Positions 1 to 9,375 of a stretch of DNA of 64,000 bases are shown piece by piece; within the stretch, counting starts at the first letter, position 1; each line of letters starts with the position of its first letter. The translations under genes were made by a program, and so were the position numbers. The notes beneath the pieces were generated by a model. The model made no database searches. It worked only from the letters and a program-made list of their open reading frames with translations, and was not told the DNA's origin. Location: assembly GCF_013113715.1 (NCBI RefSeq), contig NZ_CP053344.1, positions 1,054,001 to 1,118,000 on the forward strand. The letters run 5' to 3'. Source of the stretch: Herbiconiux sp. SALV-R1 (GTDB lineage: Bacteria > Actinomycetota > Actinomycetes > Actinomycetales > Microbacteriaceae).

Positions 1-160
1 CCGCGGTGTCGCGTTCGAGCATCCGTCGTTCTGGGGAGACGGGGAGGTGCCCGTAGGGCCCCGCGGCGAAGGCGCGCTGCACGAGGTCGCCGACCGCCTC
101 GAACTCGTGCGGCTGCACGGGGCGGACGGTGGTGACGGGGGGCGGGATGGTGGAGCTCAC
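1..160 (-). CDS. GNAT-family N-acetyltransferase, N-terminal fragment
   Basis: The gene runs off the left edge; only the first 53 codons are present. The GTG start lies on the minus strand behind a weak GAGG. The peptide reads TTVRPVQPHEFEAVGDLVQ and then AFAAGPYGHL, the usual opening of a GNAT domain (strand 1 followed by the first helix, with an RPV/RPA-like start). Such proteins transfer an acetyl group from acetyl-CoA to an amine, but the acetyl-CoA-binding motif A lies outside the window. The substrate and even catalytic activity are unknown. It is separated by about 85 bp from the AbiEii-like gene, which points the same way, and no shared operon signal is evident. Confidence 0.55.
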   Translation of the reverse strand, partial: MSSTIPPPVTTVRPVQPHEFEAVGDLVQRAFAAGPYGHLPVSPERRMLERDTA

Positions 161-245
161 GGGTACCTCGGTTTCTTGCCTCGAACAGCTTAGGCGCGCG
201 AGGCGCATCGGCGTCGCGCGATAGCTGTGCGGCCGACGGCGACAA

Positions 246-989
246 TCAGAGCCCTAGCGTCAGTGCCAATTCCTCGAGCGACTCGCGCGCCAACGACTGC
301 ACGAGCGAGCCGTGCGACGCCCACGGCGAGTTGTCTCCGCGGAGTCGCCTGACCATGTTCCGAAGGCGACGTCGACTGCGGCGACTGAGGCCGTGAACGA
401 CGTCGGCGGTGTCTATCGCGCAGGCCAGGAGGAGGACGAGGTCGTCAGCGTGACGCGAAGCACTGCGCGAGTCTTCGACGAGCGCCGCGCTCTTGAGTAC
501 CAGAGCACCCCTCAGAGTAGGGATGACCAGGCATCTCTCGCCGTCGTCCGTGAGCATGTCGAGATCGATCGTCTGCTGCAAGGCGCGGGTGCCCCCGGGT
601 ATGCCGAACAGGGGACGGCCGCCGTGGCGCGGCATCTTCCACGCGGCATGCCGATCTGAGCACATGAGGTCCACGCGCTCGAGGCCGCGATCGAAGCGGT
701 ACGCGAAACGCGTGTCGGTGTCCAGCACGAAGCCGCAGCACTGGAGGCGTGCAGCTGCATCGGCGAACGTCACCGCGTGAGTTTCGAGATGAAGTGTCGA
801 ATCGACATCCACGGTCGCTCGGGACAGTGGAAGCTCGGCAAGATGCGCGTGCAGCTGCACCATCAGACCACCGACGAGCGTCCACGATCTCTCCGGAAGG
901 ATGTGGGAGAGTTCGAACGCCGTCGGCCAGGGCGGGTCTGACCATTCCCCTCCGCGCGCGTCGATCGAGATGCGTGGGCGTTCTGTCAT
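246..989 (-). CDS. AbiEii-like nucleotidyltransferase (putative toxin)
   Basis: A 247-residue protein. Near residues 39-63 it carries a GG motif followed by R-x-T-x-D-x-D, the pattern of minimal nucleotidyltransferases such as AbiEii/MenT-type toxins, which modify nucleic-acid targets with NTPs. No signal peptide or membrane segment is seen, so it is cytoplasmic. The chosen ATG overlaps the stop of the upstream HTH gene as ATGA, which argues for translational coupling; a TTG nine codons upstream would also be in frame. The HTH-gene-then-nucleotidyltransferase order matches AbiE-like toxin-antitoxin or abortive-infection pairs. The family assignment rests on the motif and context only; similarity outside the N-terminal third was not recognised. 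Confidence 0.55.
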   Translation of the reverse strand: MTERPRISIDARGGEWSDPPWPTAFELSHILPERSWTLVGGLMVQLHAHLAELPLSRATVDVDSTLHLETHAVTFADAAARLQCCGFVLDTDTRFAYRFDRGLERVDLMCSDRHAAWKMPRHGGRPLFGIPGGTRALQQTIDLDMLTDDGERCLVIPTLRGALVLKSAALVEDSRSASRHADDLVLLLACAIDTADVVHGLSRRSRRRLRNMVRRLRGDNSPWASHGSLVQSLARESLEELALTLGL

Positions 990-1594
990 AGGCGGGATGC
1001 GGCTGCGGTGATCCAAGCGCCTGCCGCATCGCTTTCACGCGTGTCGCCGTAGGCAAAGAGGAGAAGTGCCTCGAGCACCCGCCGGTGCTCTTCTCGGCCT
1101 TGGATGGTCGCAACGTCCCCCGCGGCGTCGAGTGCGAGGCGCTCCGACCTGGCGGCTCGGTCGGGATGCTCTGCCACGATCACTCCGATGCCTCCACCGG
1201 TCGAGAGTCCCAGTTCGTTGAGGATGGTGGGTGCAAACCGTCTTCTCTGGTCCACACTGAGTGCGCGGCGGAGCGTGGCGGTGCCCTGGATGATCTGACC
1301 GGCTACAGTGCCGACATCCATGTCGCGCACGCGCCGTCGGAGCCGGCTGAGCTCTGAGCCCGCCATCGCCGCGGTGGCGCCGGTCGAGAGCAGATCGAGT
1401 GCGGCGACGCGCGTCACATCGGTCCAGTGACGCCCGCGGTGCGTCATGCGACGATGCGCGCGTATCTGCACAGGGGCCAGCAGATAGGCAGTGCCGATCT
1501 GTGAACCCTCGAGCACGCCGTTCGAGGCGTGGCGGCGCACTTGACGTGACGAGACGCCGAGTTCGCGAGCTGCATCTGTGGATGTGAGGAGCAT
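986..1594 (-). CDS. HTH DNA-binding protein, putative antitoxin/autoregulator of the AbiE-like pair
   Basis: A 202-residue protein starting with a MerR/excisionase-type helix-turn-helix at residues 3-30 (STDAARELGVSSRQVRRHAS). It is followed by an Arg-rich stretch and an alpha-helical C-terminal region of no recognised family. The chosen ATG lies at the inner edge of a 36-bp inverted repeat that would serve as operator; the only in-frame upstream start is a TTG that is itself part of a TTGACA -35-like box. No Shine-Dalgarno sequence precedes the ATG, so the mRNA may be leaderless. It is coupled by ATGA to the nucleotidyltransferase gene. By analogy with AbiEi it would bind its own promoter and neutralise the partner. 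That role is inferred. Confidence 0.55.
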   Translation of the reverse strand: MLLTSTDAARELGVSSRQVRRHASNGVLEGSQIGTAYLLAPVQIRAHRRMTHRGRHWTDVTRVAALDLLSTGATAAMAGSELSRLRRRVRDMDVGTVAGQIIQGTATLRRALSVDQRRRFAPTILNELGLSTGGGIGVIVAEHPDRAARSERLALDAAGDVATIQGREEHRRVLEALLLFAYGDTRESDAAGAWITAAASRL

Positions 1595-1629
1595 GACATA
1601 TATGGTCCGCGTGAGGACTATATATGTCA
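1594..1629. promoter_or_regulatory. 36-bp near-perfect inverted repeat, probable operator of the HTH/nucleotidyltransferase pair
   Basis: Arms TGACATATAT and ATATATGTCA are perfectly complementary, and inner arms GTCC/GGAC extend the symmetry, leaving a 6-nt centre and one unpaired base on each side. The right arm contains TTGACA on the minus strand and the left arm supplies an AT-rich -10-like block, so bound protein would cover the promoter and the start codon. Confidence 0.7.
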
Positions 1630-1696
1630 AGACGATCGAGGGCTTTGGAGTGTGGCAGCGCGCTGGGCGCGGCGGCGCCGCGCAGCGCGCGCGGGT

Positions 1697-2062
1697 TCAG
1701 CGGCGGGTGGACTCGCCGGGGAGGAGGGTGACGGGGATGATGGCGCGGCCGCCGGGCTCGCCGCGCATCATTGCGGCGAGGTAGGCGAGGGCGCGGGTGG
1801 CGACGGCGGGCCAGTCCTGGCGGATTATGGTAATCGTCGGGAGATCTTGCGCGCCCAGCCGATGCCGTCGTAGCCGCAGAGCAGCAGGTTGCCGGGCACG
1901 GTGGGGTCGCCGATGGTGCCGGAGGCGGAGAGGTCGTCGCTGAACCAGGGGAGCGACACGTCGCCGAACAGGTTCGTGGGCGAGGGTGGGGAGGATCCAG
2001 GTGGGGATGTCGTCAAGCAGCTGCGCTGCGGCGCGGGTGGCGAGGGCGTAACGGATGACGGC
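1697..2062 (-). pseudogene. LacI-family regulator remnant (C-terminal effector domain only, frameshifted)
   Basis: The last 45 or so codons read as a typical LacI-family C-terminus (TIIRQDWPAVATRALAYLAA, then GGRAIIPVTLLPGES). The adjoining segment LLLCGYDGIGWARKI, the usual GYDxI motif, lies in a different minus-strand frame, and a further upstream piece (ALATRAAAQLLDDI) is back in the first frame. At least two frame disruptions are therefore needed. The DNA-binding domain and most of the effector domain are missing. It sits directly downstream of jetC, where a jetD gene would be expected, so it may mark a deletion or rearrangement junction. Confidence 0.75.
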
Positions 2063-2087
2063 GCGCCCCCTGGGAGGAGGCGCGCCG
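2059..2087 (-). terminator. Hairpin downstream of the Jet operon
   Basis: Perfect 9-bp arms CGGCGCGCC / GGCGCGCCG with an 11-nt loop lie 16 nt after the jetC stop codon. There is no T-run, which is common for actinobacterial terminators. Confidence 0.5.
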
Positions 2088-2103
2088 TGATGGAGGGAGA
2101 CGG

Positions 2104-5100
2104 TCAGGCGGGGAGGGCGACCTTCGGTTTCGCCCAGGAGCGGCCGGTGGTGTCTTTGAGGATGTCGTACTCCACGTCGACGTGCGGCTCGATGGCGCTG
2201 TACTTGTCGTTGGGGGCGCCGATGACGAGCTGGAAGCCGAGTCCGCGCCAGGCGCCGATGGCCCGCGCGGTGAAGTGGGCGTCGGCCTTGATGAGCGCCT
2301 CGTCGAGGAAGACCGGCGCGTAGCGCGGCCGCTCGGCCCCGGCGTCGCCCAGCTGGTACCGCAGCGCGGCGCCCACGATGAAGGCGATGAGCTCCTGCGA
2401 CTCGCCGCCCGACTTCTCGCCGATGTGGTCGTAGAGCGCGACGTGCTGCCCCGAGTCGGCACGGATGCGCTCCGCACTCACCCGCACATGGTTGCGCACG
2501 TCGATGAGGTCGGCGAAGTCGGGTGCCGTGCGCCGCATCCGGTTGATGAGTTTGGCCATGCGCGTGTACACCTGCTCGCGCTCGTCGTCGCTCGACGCCT
2601 GGTCGAGGAGCGCCCGCACCTCGCGGAGCTCGCGACGGAAGCGGCGGCGCGCCTCGGACTGGTTCTCGCGCGGGCTGATCTGCAGGCGGTGCTCGTCGTC
2701 GAAGAACGGGAGGTCGTGCATGATGCGGTTGATCGGCTCGATGCGCTCGCGGATCTCGCGCAGCGACCGCGACAGCACGGAATCGAGGTTGGCGAGGTCG
2801 TTCCCCGAGAGCTCGAGCAGACTGTCGCGCCATTCGCGCTCGAGTTCGTGCAGACCGCTCGTCTCGAGGTCGGCGAGGATGCGCTCGAAGTCGCCGAGCG
2901 AGGTGTCGGGGTCGGGGAGCAGGTTGAGGTTCGGCCAGCGGTCGAGGAAGGTCACGAGCGTGCGGCGCAGGGCCTCGCGCTGCTCCACCAGCGTCTGCTG
3001 CGCCAGCAGCTGCTCGTCGGTGAGGCGCTTCGACGCCGAGTCGAGCGCGGCGTCGAAGCGTGCGAGCGTGACCGCGCGGGCCGACGGCCCCGTGCTCTCG
3101 GGCGCGGCGAACTGCGCGTCGAGGTACGCCGCCTGCGCCGGGGTGAGCGCGCGGCCGCTGTCGTCGGCGCGGTCGAGCACCGACTGGGCGGCGTCGACCT
3201 CGTCGGTGACGTCGGCCCAGCGCTCCGAGAGCTGCTGCTGCTCGGCCTTCGCACCACCGATCTCCTCGCGCAGCCGCGCCGCCTTGGCGCGCGCCTCGGT
3301 GATTCGCGCCTGCAGCTTCGCGATCTCGGGGTTGCCCGAGGTGACCTCGCCGATGATCGCCTGCCAGCGCTGCTGCTCGCGCTCGACGCCGGCGACGTCG
3401 ACCTGCTCCCAGCTGAGGTCGGTGACCTTGTCGAACGCCGCGTGCGTGGCGTCGAGAGTGTCGAGTGCTCCGGCCGCGCGGGCGGCCGCAGCGGTGGCCT
3501 CGGCCAGCCGGCGCTCGGCGTCGTCGAGCTCGGCCGAGAGCTGCGCGAGCCCGGCCTGGTTGGAGAACCCGAGGAGGTTGGTGCGGCCCTGGCCGCCGTG
3601 CGCTCCGCGGGAGCCGTTCGTCGACTGCCCGGCCGCGGTGAGGGCCATGCGGTGCCCGGAGAGCTCGGATGCGCGCTCCACGCACACGAAACCGAACTGG
3701 TTCTCGAGGCGATCCTGCAGCCAGCCCGTGAACGGGGTGCTGCGGTAGTCGAGCCGCCCGGGGAGGGTGCGCGGGTCGAGCGAGGAGGTCTCGGGTAGCC
3801 CGGTGCGCACGCCTTCGTAGCTGAGCCGCTCGGGGGTGCGCACGGAGTCGATCGCGTTCCGGAACGCGGGCAGGTCGTCGGCGTCGATGAGCAGGGTGCG
3901 GGCGAAGCCGCCGAGGGCGAGGTTGAAGGCCTCGCGCCAGGGCTCGAACTCTGTGCGCACCTCGACCAGCTCGCCGACGAACGGGAGGTTCTCCGGCTTC
4001 AGTCCGGCGGCCTCGGCGAGCAGCCGGCGCGACTCGTGCAGGCGCGGCGGGATGCTGTCGGTGCGGGAGGAGGTGTCGGCCAGTTCGGCCTTCAGCCGAT
4101 CACGCGTGGTCGCCGCCGTGTTCTTCGCGCTCATCGCTGCGACGTAGGCCTCTCGGGCCGACTCCTTCGCACGCGGATCGCTGAGGGCGCGCCGCGCGCG
4201 GTCGGCGAGGGCCGCGAAGGCCTCGCCGGTGAGGGGCTGTTCGAGCCCCAGTTCCTCGGCGAGCGGCTCGAGGGCGGCATCGAGTCGCGCGCGATCGCGC
4301 TGCACCGCGGTGAGGCGGCGGTCGAGCGCGCGCAGCTCGCGGTGGGCGGTCTCGAGGCGGTCGCCGCCGGCCGAACGCAGCACCTCCTCGAGGCCCTCGC
4401 GTTCGGCCTCGACGGCGTCGGCGATGGCCTGCTTCTCGCGGATCACGGCGACCACCTCGCGCTCGCGCGTGCCGAGCTCGGCCTCCACGTCGCGCAGGAG
4501 TTCGAGGCGGCGACCGGCGCGCCAGAGGGTGACCAGAGCATCCGGGTCGGTGAAACGGCCGAGGGCGTCGAGCATCCTGAGGCGGTCGGCCGCCTCCTCG
4601 ATGCGGGTGCGGAGGCCCCGGATGGGCTCGAGCGCGCGCACCTGCTGGCGGGCCACGAGCATGCGGGTTCTGGTGCTCTCGAGTCCGTCGAAGTGCGCGA
4701 CGACGGCGTCGGCGGTGGCGAGGGTCTCGGGCTCTTCGAGCACCATGCGCTTGTAGAGGTCGTCGACCGTGGTGATCTGCTGGCCGGCCTGGATGCGCGC
4801 CAGCAGACTCAGCGCCTTCGACCCCGCGCCCGCCGCGCCGATGCCCAGCACGGCGTGCAGCCGCGCCGAGAACTCGCGGTCGGTGGGGAGGGTGTCGAGG
4901 CCGGTGGCGCGCACGGCGGTGTCGGTGAAGTGCTGCAGGGCGGCGCTTTCGAGCCGGCTCAGGTCGAACGCGCCGTGGATGGTGCCGCGCACCTTGACGG
5001 TGTCGTCGACGATGCGGGCACCCGCGGGGATGTACCAGGCGCGCACGGCGGTGAAGCGGGAGTCGTCGTGGTCGCGCCAGGTCATGGCGACCGCCGTCCA

Positions 5101-5469
5101 GGTGTCGGTGCCATCGCCGCGCAGCACGGTGAGCTTCGTGCCGTCGTCGGTGCGGGTCTCGTCGATCTTGCCGCGGCCGTAGGAGAGGATGTTGCGCTGC
5201 TCGTGCCCGCGCGGGCGCCCCACGACCGCGCCGTTCGAGGCACCGTTGAAGGGGGTGGTGTGGGGCATCATGAGGGCGACGTTGGCGTCCATGAGCGTCG
5301 ACTTGCCCGAGCCCGAACCGCCGCAGAGCAGGGTTGCGGTGGGGGAGAAGCGGATGCGGTGGGCGCCGTCGTAGCCGCCCCAGTTCACGAGTTGCAGGTC
5401 TTCGGCGAGCCACTGCTGGCCGCGCGAGGCGGCGGGGATGAGGCCGAAGAGGGTGTCGAGCATGGTCAT
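2104..5469 (-). CDS. JetC/MksB-like SMC-type ATPase (Wadjet/MukB-like condensin subunit)
   Basis: A 1121-residue SMC-like protein. The N-terminal Walker A is GGSGSGKST at residues 50-58. Long charged coiled coils at about 250-470 and 650-950 flank a hinge-like region around 480-600. The C-terminal head has signature KSGGESQ at 1019-1025 and Walker B APVFLDEA near 1051-1058. In Wadjet/MksBEF systems this subunit dimerises, hydrolyses ATP and extrudes DNA loops with the kleisin JetA and kite protein JetB; with the JetD nuclease the complex cleaves plasmids. The start overlaps the jetB stop as ATGA. The gene appears complete, but no jetD follows: the next 400 bp hold only a LacI remnant. Without JetD it might act as a chromosome-organising condensin rather than a plasmid-restriction system. 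Confidence 0.85.
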   Translation of the reverse strand: MTMLDTLFGLIPAASRGQQWLAEDLQLVNWGGYDGAHRIRFSPTATLLCGGSGSGKSTLMDANVALMMPHTTPFNGASNGAVVGRPRGHEQRNILSYGRGKIDETRTDDGTKLTVLRGDGTDTWTAVAMTWRDHDDSRFTAVRAWYIPAGARIVDDTVKVRGTIHGAFDLSRLESAALQHFTDTAVRATGLDTLPTDREFSARLHAVLGIGAAGAGSKALSLLARIQAGQQITTVDDLYKRMVLEEPETLATADAVVAHFDGLESTRTRMLVARQQVRALEPIRGLRTRIEEAADRLRMLDALGRFTDPDALVTLWRAGRRLELLRDVEAELGTREREVVAVIREKQAIADAVEAEREGLEEVLRSAGGDRLETAHRELRALDRRLTAVQRDRARLDAALEPLAEELGLEQPLTGEAFAALADRARRALSDPRAKESAREAYVAAMSAKNTAATTRDRLKAELADTSSRTDSIPPRLHESRRLLAEAAGLKPENLPFVGELVEVRTEFEPWREAFNLALGGFARTLLIDADDLPAFRNAIDSVRTPERLSYEGVRTGLPETSSLDPRTLPGRLDYRSTPFTGWLQDRLENQFGFVCVERASELSGHRMALTAAGQSTNGSRGAHGGQGRTNLLGFSNQAGLAQLSAELDDAERRLAEATAAAARAAGALDTLDATHAAFDKVTDLSWEQVDVAGVEREQQRWQAIIGEVTSGNPEIAKLQARITEARAKAARLREEIGGAKAEQQQLSERWADVTDEVDAAQSVLDRADDSGRALTPAQAAYLDAQFAAPESTGPSARAVTLARFDAALDSASKRLTDEQLLAQQTLVEQREALRRTLVTFLDRWPNLNLLPDPDTSLGDFERILADLETSGLHELEREWRDSLLELSGNDLANLDSVLSRSLREIRERIEPINRIMHDLPFFDDEHRLQISPRENQSEARRRFRRELREVRALLDQASSDDEREQVYTRMAKLINRMRRTAPDFADLIDVRNHVRVSAERIRADSGQHVALYDHIGEKSGGESQELIAFIVGAALRYQLGDAGAERPRYAPVFLDEALIKADAHFTARAIGAWRGLGFQLVIGAPNDKYSAIEPHVDVEYDILKDTTGRSWAKPKVALPA

Positions 5470-6269
5470 GCGGTGGGGCTCGCTTCGTCGTCGGTGTCGG
5501 TCTCGTCGCTGTCGGTCTCGTCGTCGTCGGTCTCGTCGTCGTCGGGCTCGTCGAGATCGACCGGGGTGACCGCGCCGCCGGAGCGGGCGAGGGCCGTCTG
5601 CTCGGCCAGCCAGTCGCTGAGCTCGGCGAGGCGGGAGGAGCTCAGCAGGATCTCGACCAGCGGGCTGATGCGGTAGCGGCCCTCCGACTCCTCCTCGACC
5701 ACGCCGTCCTGCCGCAGACGGTGGAGCGCGGTGCGGATGGCCTTCTGCCGCCGGGCGGTGTCGCCGTCGGACTCGGCGAAGTAGCTCAGCACCGTCTGCT
5801 CCACCTCCTCGACGTCGACGCGCGCCGAGGCTTCGCCCGCCGTGGTCTCGCGCTGGAACACCGTGCGCAGGTGCACCAGCACCAGCGTCTCGGCTCGGGT
5901 GTAGGCCTCGTCTCTCAAGAGGATCGGGATCTCGAGCTCGTCGGAGCGCACCTGCTCCTTGTAGGCCACCCCGCGGTCGTGGTCGACGACGAGCCGCACG
6001 AACAGGTCGCCGAGGCGCGACTCGATGATCTGCTGGTTCTCGATCAGCACGGCCCAGTCGCTGCCCGGGCCGCCGGCGAGGAGAAACCTGCGCTGCAGCA
6101 GCCGCACGAGCACGCGGCGCACCGCGGAGTCGAGCACGCCGCGGTCGCCGGCGAAGAGCTCGTCGGGGTCGTCCTCCATGGCCACGGGGGCGATGAACGG
6201 GACCTCTGCGGTGTCGACGGCGTCGGGGGCCGTGGCGTCGGGAGCTGTGGTGTCGGTGGGGTCAGTCAT
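5466..6269 (-). CDS. JetB/MksE-like kite protein (DUF4194)
   Basis: A 267-residue protein of the DUF4194 family, which forms winged-helix kite dimers that bind the kleisin JetA. The core, residues about 35-235, contains helices such as [21 protein letters not shown] and the winged-helix-like [20 protein letters not shown]. Both ends are low complexity: an Asp/Thr-rich N-terminus and a strongly acidic tail of repeated DDDET units. The chosen ATG follows an AGGA at 5 nt and overlaps the jetA stop by 8 bp; upstream ATGs would add up to seven residues. It is coupled to jetC by ATGA, so A, B and C are a single translationally linked operon. Confidence 0.82.
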   Translation of the reverse strand: MTDPTDTTAPDATAPDAVDTAEVPFIAPVAMEDDPDELFAGDRGVLDSAVRRVLVRLLQRRFLLAGGPGSDWAVLIENQQIIESRLGDLFVRLVVDHDRGVAYKEQVRSDELEIPILLRDEAYTRAETLVLVHLRTVFQRETTAGEASARVDVEEVEQTVLSYFAESDGDTARRQKAIRTALHRLRQDGVVEEESEGRYRISPLVEILLSSSRLAELSDWLAEQTALARSGGAVTPVDLDEPDDDETDDDETDSDETDTDDEASPTA

Positions 6270-7896
6270 CTGCATCCTGTGTGCGTGCATCCGGGGTCTG
6301 TGCGTCGGGGGCGAGCGCCTGCCGGTCGGCGTGGGCCGTGACGGCGGCGAACGCGAAGCGGCGGGTGGTGCCGTCGGGGCGCACGGCCTCGACGACCGAC
6401 ACGTCGTCGCCCTCGGTCATGCCGTTGCGGTGGGCGATCTCGAGCAGGCCGACGAGGTCGACGGGCCGCCGGGTGTCGTCCGCGCCGGCCTCGAAGGCCT
6501 GCGCGAGGTCGAACGACGGGCCGAGGGTCGAGACGTAGCGCTCGAGCTCGGCGTAGTGCGGTCCGCCCCAGGCGCGGGTGTCGGCGTCGAGGAACTCGAT
6601 GTCGGCGTCGTCGGATGCGGTGAGCGGCTCGGGAACGCGGGGCGGGTGGAGCTCGCTCAGCGAGCGGCGGAGGTGCCCGAGATCGGCGACGGGGAAGCCG
6701 TGCACGGGGTCGACGCGGCCGGTGCCGGGGCTGGCGCGCATCCAGTCGTGGAGGCCCGACATCACGCCCCGCAGCAGGTCGTCGACCTGGCGGTCGCGGA
6801 TGGGGTCGTGGGTGCGCACCTGCGCGGTGATGACGTGCGAGGCGCGGCGCTGGGCGGTCAGCACCTCCTGCACCCCCAGTTCGACGCGGCGGGCGATGGC
6901 GTCGAGCTCGTCACGCTGCTCGGGCGTGAGCAGGCGGGTGAAGGGCTGGGCGAGGAGGTCGTGCAGCTGGGCCGAGAGCTGGTCGATGCGATCGGGGTCG
7001 CCGATGAGCCGGAGGGCGCCGTCGAATGCGCGGCCCTCGGGGGTGCTGCGCATCACGTGCTGGCCGCGCTGCAGGTATTCGCGCAGGATCTCGCCCGTGG
7101 GCCGCACGTCGCGGCGCAGCTCGGAGACGACGTCGCGCTGCATCGCCTTGATCGACTCGGCGACCCGCGCGAAGTCGGCGGGGAGCTCACGGGCGAGGTG
7201 GAGGATGTTCTCGGCCTCCTCGAGGAGCTGTTCCTCGTCGAGGGCGGCGGTGGGGGTGGGGGCGGATGCGCGGTCTGGGCAGTCCGAGCGGCCGGGGCCC
7301 TCTGGGCCGAGGCCGTCGGGACCGTCATCCCCGGACGCGCGGCCGGCGCGGCCGGCCTCGTCGCCCGCGAGGCTCGCGCGGAGGGCGGCGATCTCGGCGT
7401 CGAGGGCCTCGCGCTCGGCCACGAGCAGGGCGATGCGCCGCTCGGGGTCGGCCTCGGCGTCGCGCGCGAGCCGGTCGACGGTCTCGAGCAGGGTGCGCAC
7501 GCGGGAGCGCGAGACGCGGGCGCGACCGACGCCCGCCCGCCCGGCGATCTCGAGGGCGCCGACGGCGTGGGCCGAGAGCCGATACACCTCGACGTCGTCT
7601 TCGATCTGGGGCACCAGCCAGCCCACGCGCACCCAGCTGCGGCAGATCTCGCGCGAGGTGCCCGAGGGGATGCGGCGGTCGTCGTCGCCGTACCCCGCTG
7701 CGCGCAGTTCGTCGACGGCCTCCGTGACCTCGGCGTGCGCGTCGGCGACCGTGACGGCGGGGCGGTCTGCGGTGAACACGATGGAGAGCACCGCGACGAC
7801 GAACGGGGCGAATCTCCCGTGCAGCAGATCGAGCGTGGGGTTCTTGAAGGCGGCTGCAGATCTCTGGTAGGCAGCCTCGGCCCGGGTGCTCGACAT
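6262..7896 (-). CDS. JetA/MksF-like kleisin (DUF3375)
   Basis: A 544-residue protein with DUF3375 features: an N-terminal winged-helix-like region beginning with [20 protein letters not shown], an Arg-rich segment at about 150-200, a low-complexity break near 210-240, and a long helical C-terminal half. This family is the kleisin that bridges the SMC heads in Wadjet/MksBEF complexes. It is the first gene of the operon. A TAGTCT -10-like hexamer lies 9 nt before the ATG and there is no Shine-Dalgarno sequence, so the transcript may be nearly leaderless. The length and the gene order A-B-C fit type I Wadjet apart from the missing JetD. Confidence 0.83.
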   Translation of the reverse strand: MSSTRAEAAYQRSAAAFKNPTLDLLHGRFAPFVVAVLSIVFTADRPAVTVADAHAEVTEAVDELRAAGYGDDDRRIPSGTSREICRSWVRVGWLVPQIEDDVEVYRLSAHAVGALEIAGRAGVGRARVSRSRVRTLLETVDRLARDAEADPERRIALLVAEREALDAEIAALRASLAGDEAGRAGRASGDDGPDGLGPEGPGRSDCPDRASAPTPTAALDEEQLLEEAENILHLARELPADFARVAESIKAMQRDVVSELRRDVRPTGEILREYLQRGQHVMRSTPEGRAFDGALRLIGDPDRIDQLSAQLHDLLAQPFTRLLTPEQRDELDAIARRVELGVQEVLTAQRRASHVITAQVRTHDPIRDRQVDDLLRGVMSGLHDWMRASPGTGRVDPVHGFPVADLGHLRRSLSELHPPRVPEPLTASDDADIEFLDADTRAWGGPHYAELERYVSTLGPSFDLAQAFEAGADDTRRPVDLVGLLEIAHRNGMTEGDDVSVVEAVRPDGTTRRFAFAAVTAHADRQALAPDAQTPDARTQDADD

Positions 7897-8101
7897 ATCG
7901 CAGCAAGACTAGCCGCATCCGTTCCCCACCCTCGCCACACTGCCGCTCGCCCGCCCTCTGGTCGCGCAGAGTGTCGCTTCAGCCCCTCTTTCGAGCAGTT
8001 TGCGCGACCTGGGTGATGGAAGGGGGTGGCGTCTGCCACGATGCTGGGAGGGGAAGGCAGGTTCGGCGAATCGCGGCTGCTGCTCCGAAGGAGGAGACGA
8101 G

Positions 8102-9373
8102 ATGGTCACGCGCAACGATGCTGCACGACGGCGACCGGGGCGGGGTGCGGCGACTCTCGCTGCCGCGCTCCTGGCGATGGTGCTCGGGGTCGGCGGGGTG
8201 CCGGGGGCAGCATCCGCGGCACCCGCCTCGGAGGTGCCGGAGGAGACGGCGGTCGCGTCGGACACCGCAGGCGTCGCGTCGGCGGAGGCGGGCGTGCGGG
8301 GGAGCGGGCGGGTGATCGTCTACTACCAGAAGCAGTTCGTCGACGGGACGAGCGGAGCGTACATCTCGCCGCTCCCGCTCGTCACCGAGAACACGGGTGT
8401 CGACGTCGTGAACCTCGCCGCCGTGCACATGAACGAGAACGAGCTGCGGCTCAACGATCTCCTGCCCGACGACCCGCTGTTCGACACGATGTGGCACGAG
8501 CTGGGTGAGATTCAGGATGCGGGGGTCGCCGTCGTCGGCATGATCGGCGGCGCGCAGAACGCCACCTGGCAGAGCCTCAGCACCGACTACGAGACGCAGT
8601 ACCAGCGGCTCCACGACTTCGTTGTCACGTATTCCCTCGACGGCATAGACCTCGACGTGGAGACCGAGACCGACGTCGCCGTCGTCGAGCAGGTGATCTC
8701 CGACCTCGCCCGCGATTTCGGCGACGGCTTCCTCATCACCCTCTCGCCGGTGACGGCGGCGCTGGTGGGGCAGGACAACCTCTCCGGCTTCAACTACGAC
8801 CAGCTCTACGCCGCCTCGGGCCATTCGATCGACTGGTTCAACACGCAGTTCTACTGCGGCTGGGGCGAGCCGACCGCCGCGGACTACGACGAGATCGTCT
8901 CGTACCAGGCCGAGCGCGGAGCGGGCATCCCGGCGAGCAAAATCGTGATGGCGGTGCTCACGAACCCCGAGAACTGCGGCGACGGGTGGGTGCCGCTCGA
9001 CGAACTCGCCGCCTCGATTCTGCAGATCCGCACCGTGTCACCCGACTTCGGCGGCGTCGCCGGGTGGGAGTACTTCAACTCGCTGCCGGGCGGCCCCGAG
9101 GCGCCCTGGCGCTGGGCGGCGGTGATGCGGGCCGCCGTCGACGCGCCGCTGCCGACACCGAGCCCGACCCCGACTACCGCTCCCAGCCCGACGACGTCCC
9201 CCGCGCCCGCTCCCACACCGTCGCCGACGGGTGCAGCGCTCGCCGACACAGGCGCGGCCGCGGGCGGCGCCGGCCTCGGGCCAGGAGTTCTCGCCGGAGC
9301 GGCGGCGATGCTGCTCCTGGGCGGCGTCGTCGTGGTGGCGACCCAGCGCATCCGTTCCCGCAGCCGGGCGTGA
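8102..9373 (+). CDS. Secreted, wall-anchored GH18-family glycoside hydrolase (chitinase/endo-beta-N-acetylglucosaminidase-like)
   Basis: A 423-residue protein. A Sec signal peptide covers about residues 1-40, with a probable AxA cleavage site near AASA. The GH18 catalytic motif DxxDxDxE is seen as DGIDLDVE at 180-187, with E187 as the acid/base, so the enzyme should cleave beta-1,4-linked GlcNAc polymers or glycan cores. A Pro/Ser/Thr linker follows, then LADTG, a hydrophobic helix and a basic tail (RIRSRSR), a sortase-type anchor with a variant LPxTG. GGAGGAGA lies 5-10 nt before the ATG. The marR gene begins 2 nt after the stop, which suggests co-translation. The substrate is not determinable. 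Confidence 0.82.
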   Translation: MVTRNDAARRRPGRGAATLAAALLAMVLGVGGVPGAASAAPASEVPEETAVASDTAGVASAEAGVRGSGRVIVYYQKQFVDGTSGAYISPLPLVTENTGVDVVNLAAVHMNENELRLNDLLPDDPLFDTMWHELGEIQDAGVAVVGMIGGAQNATWQSLSTDYETQYQRLHDFVVTYSLDGIDLDVETETDVAVVEQVISDLARDFGDGFLITLSPVTAALVGQDNLSGFNYDQLYAASGHSIDWFNTQFYCGWGEPTAADYDEIVSYQAERGAGIPASKIVMAVLTNPENCGDGWVPLDELAASILQIRTVSPDFGGVAGWEYFNSLPGGPEAPWRWAAVMRAAVDAPLPTPSPTPTTAPSPTTSPAPAPTPSPTGAALADTGAAAGGAGLGPGVLAGAAAMLLLGGVVVVATQRIRSRSRA

Positions 9374-9375
9374 CG

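Noticed and set aside
1594-1630. TTG start at 1630 for the HTH protein
   Set aside because: It would place the start inside the TTGACA box and the operator arm; the ATG at 1594 begins directly at the conserved HTH.
2104-7896. Complete four-gene Wadjet system
   Set aside because: No DUF3322/DUF2220 protein is encoded next to the operon in this window; only JetA, JetB and JetC are supported.
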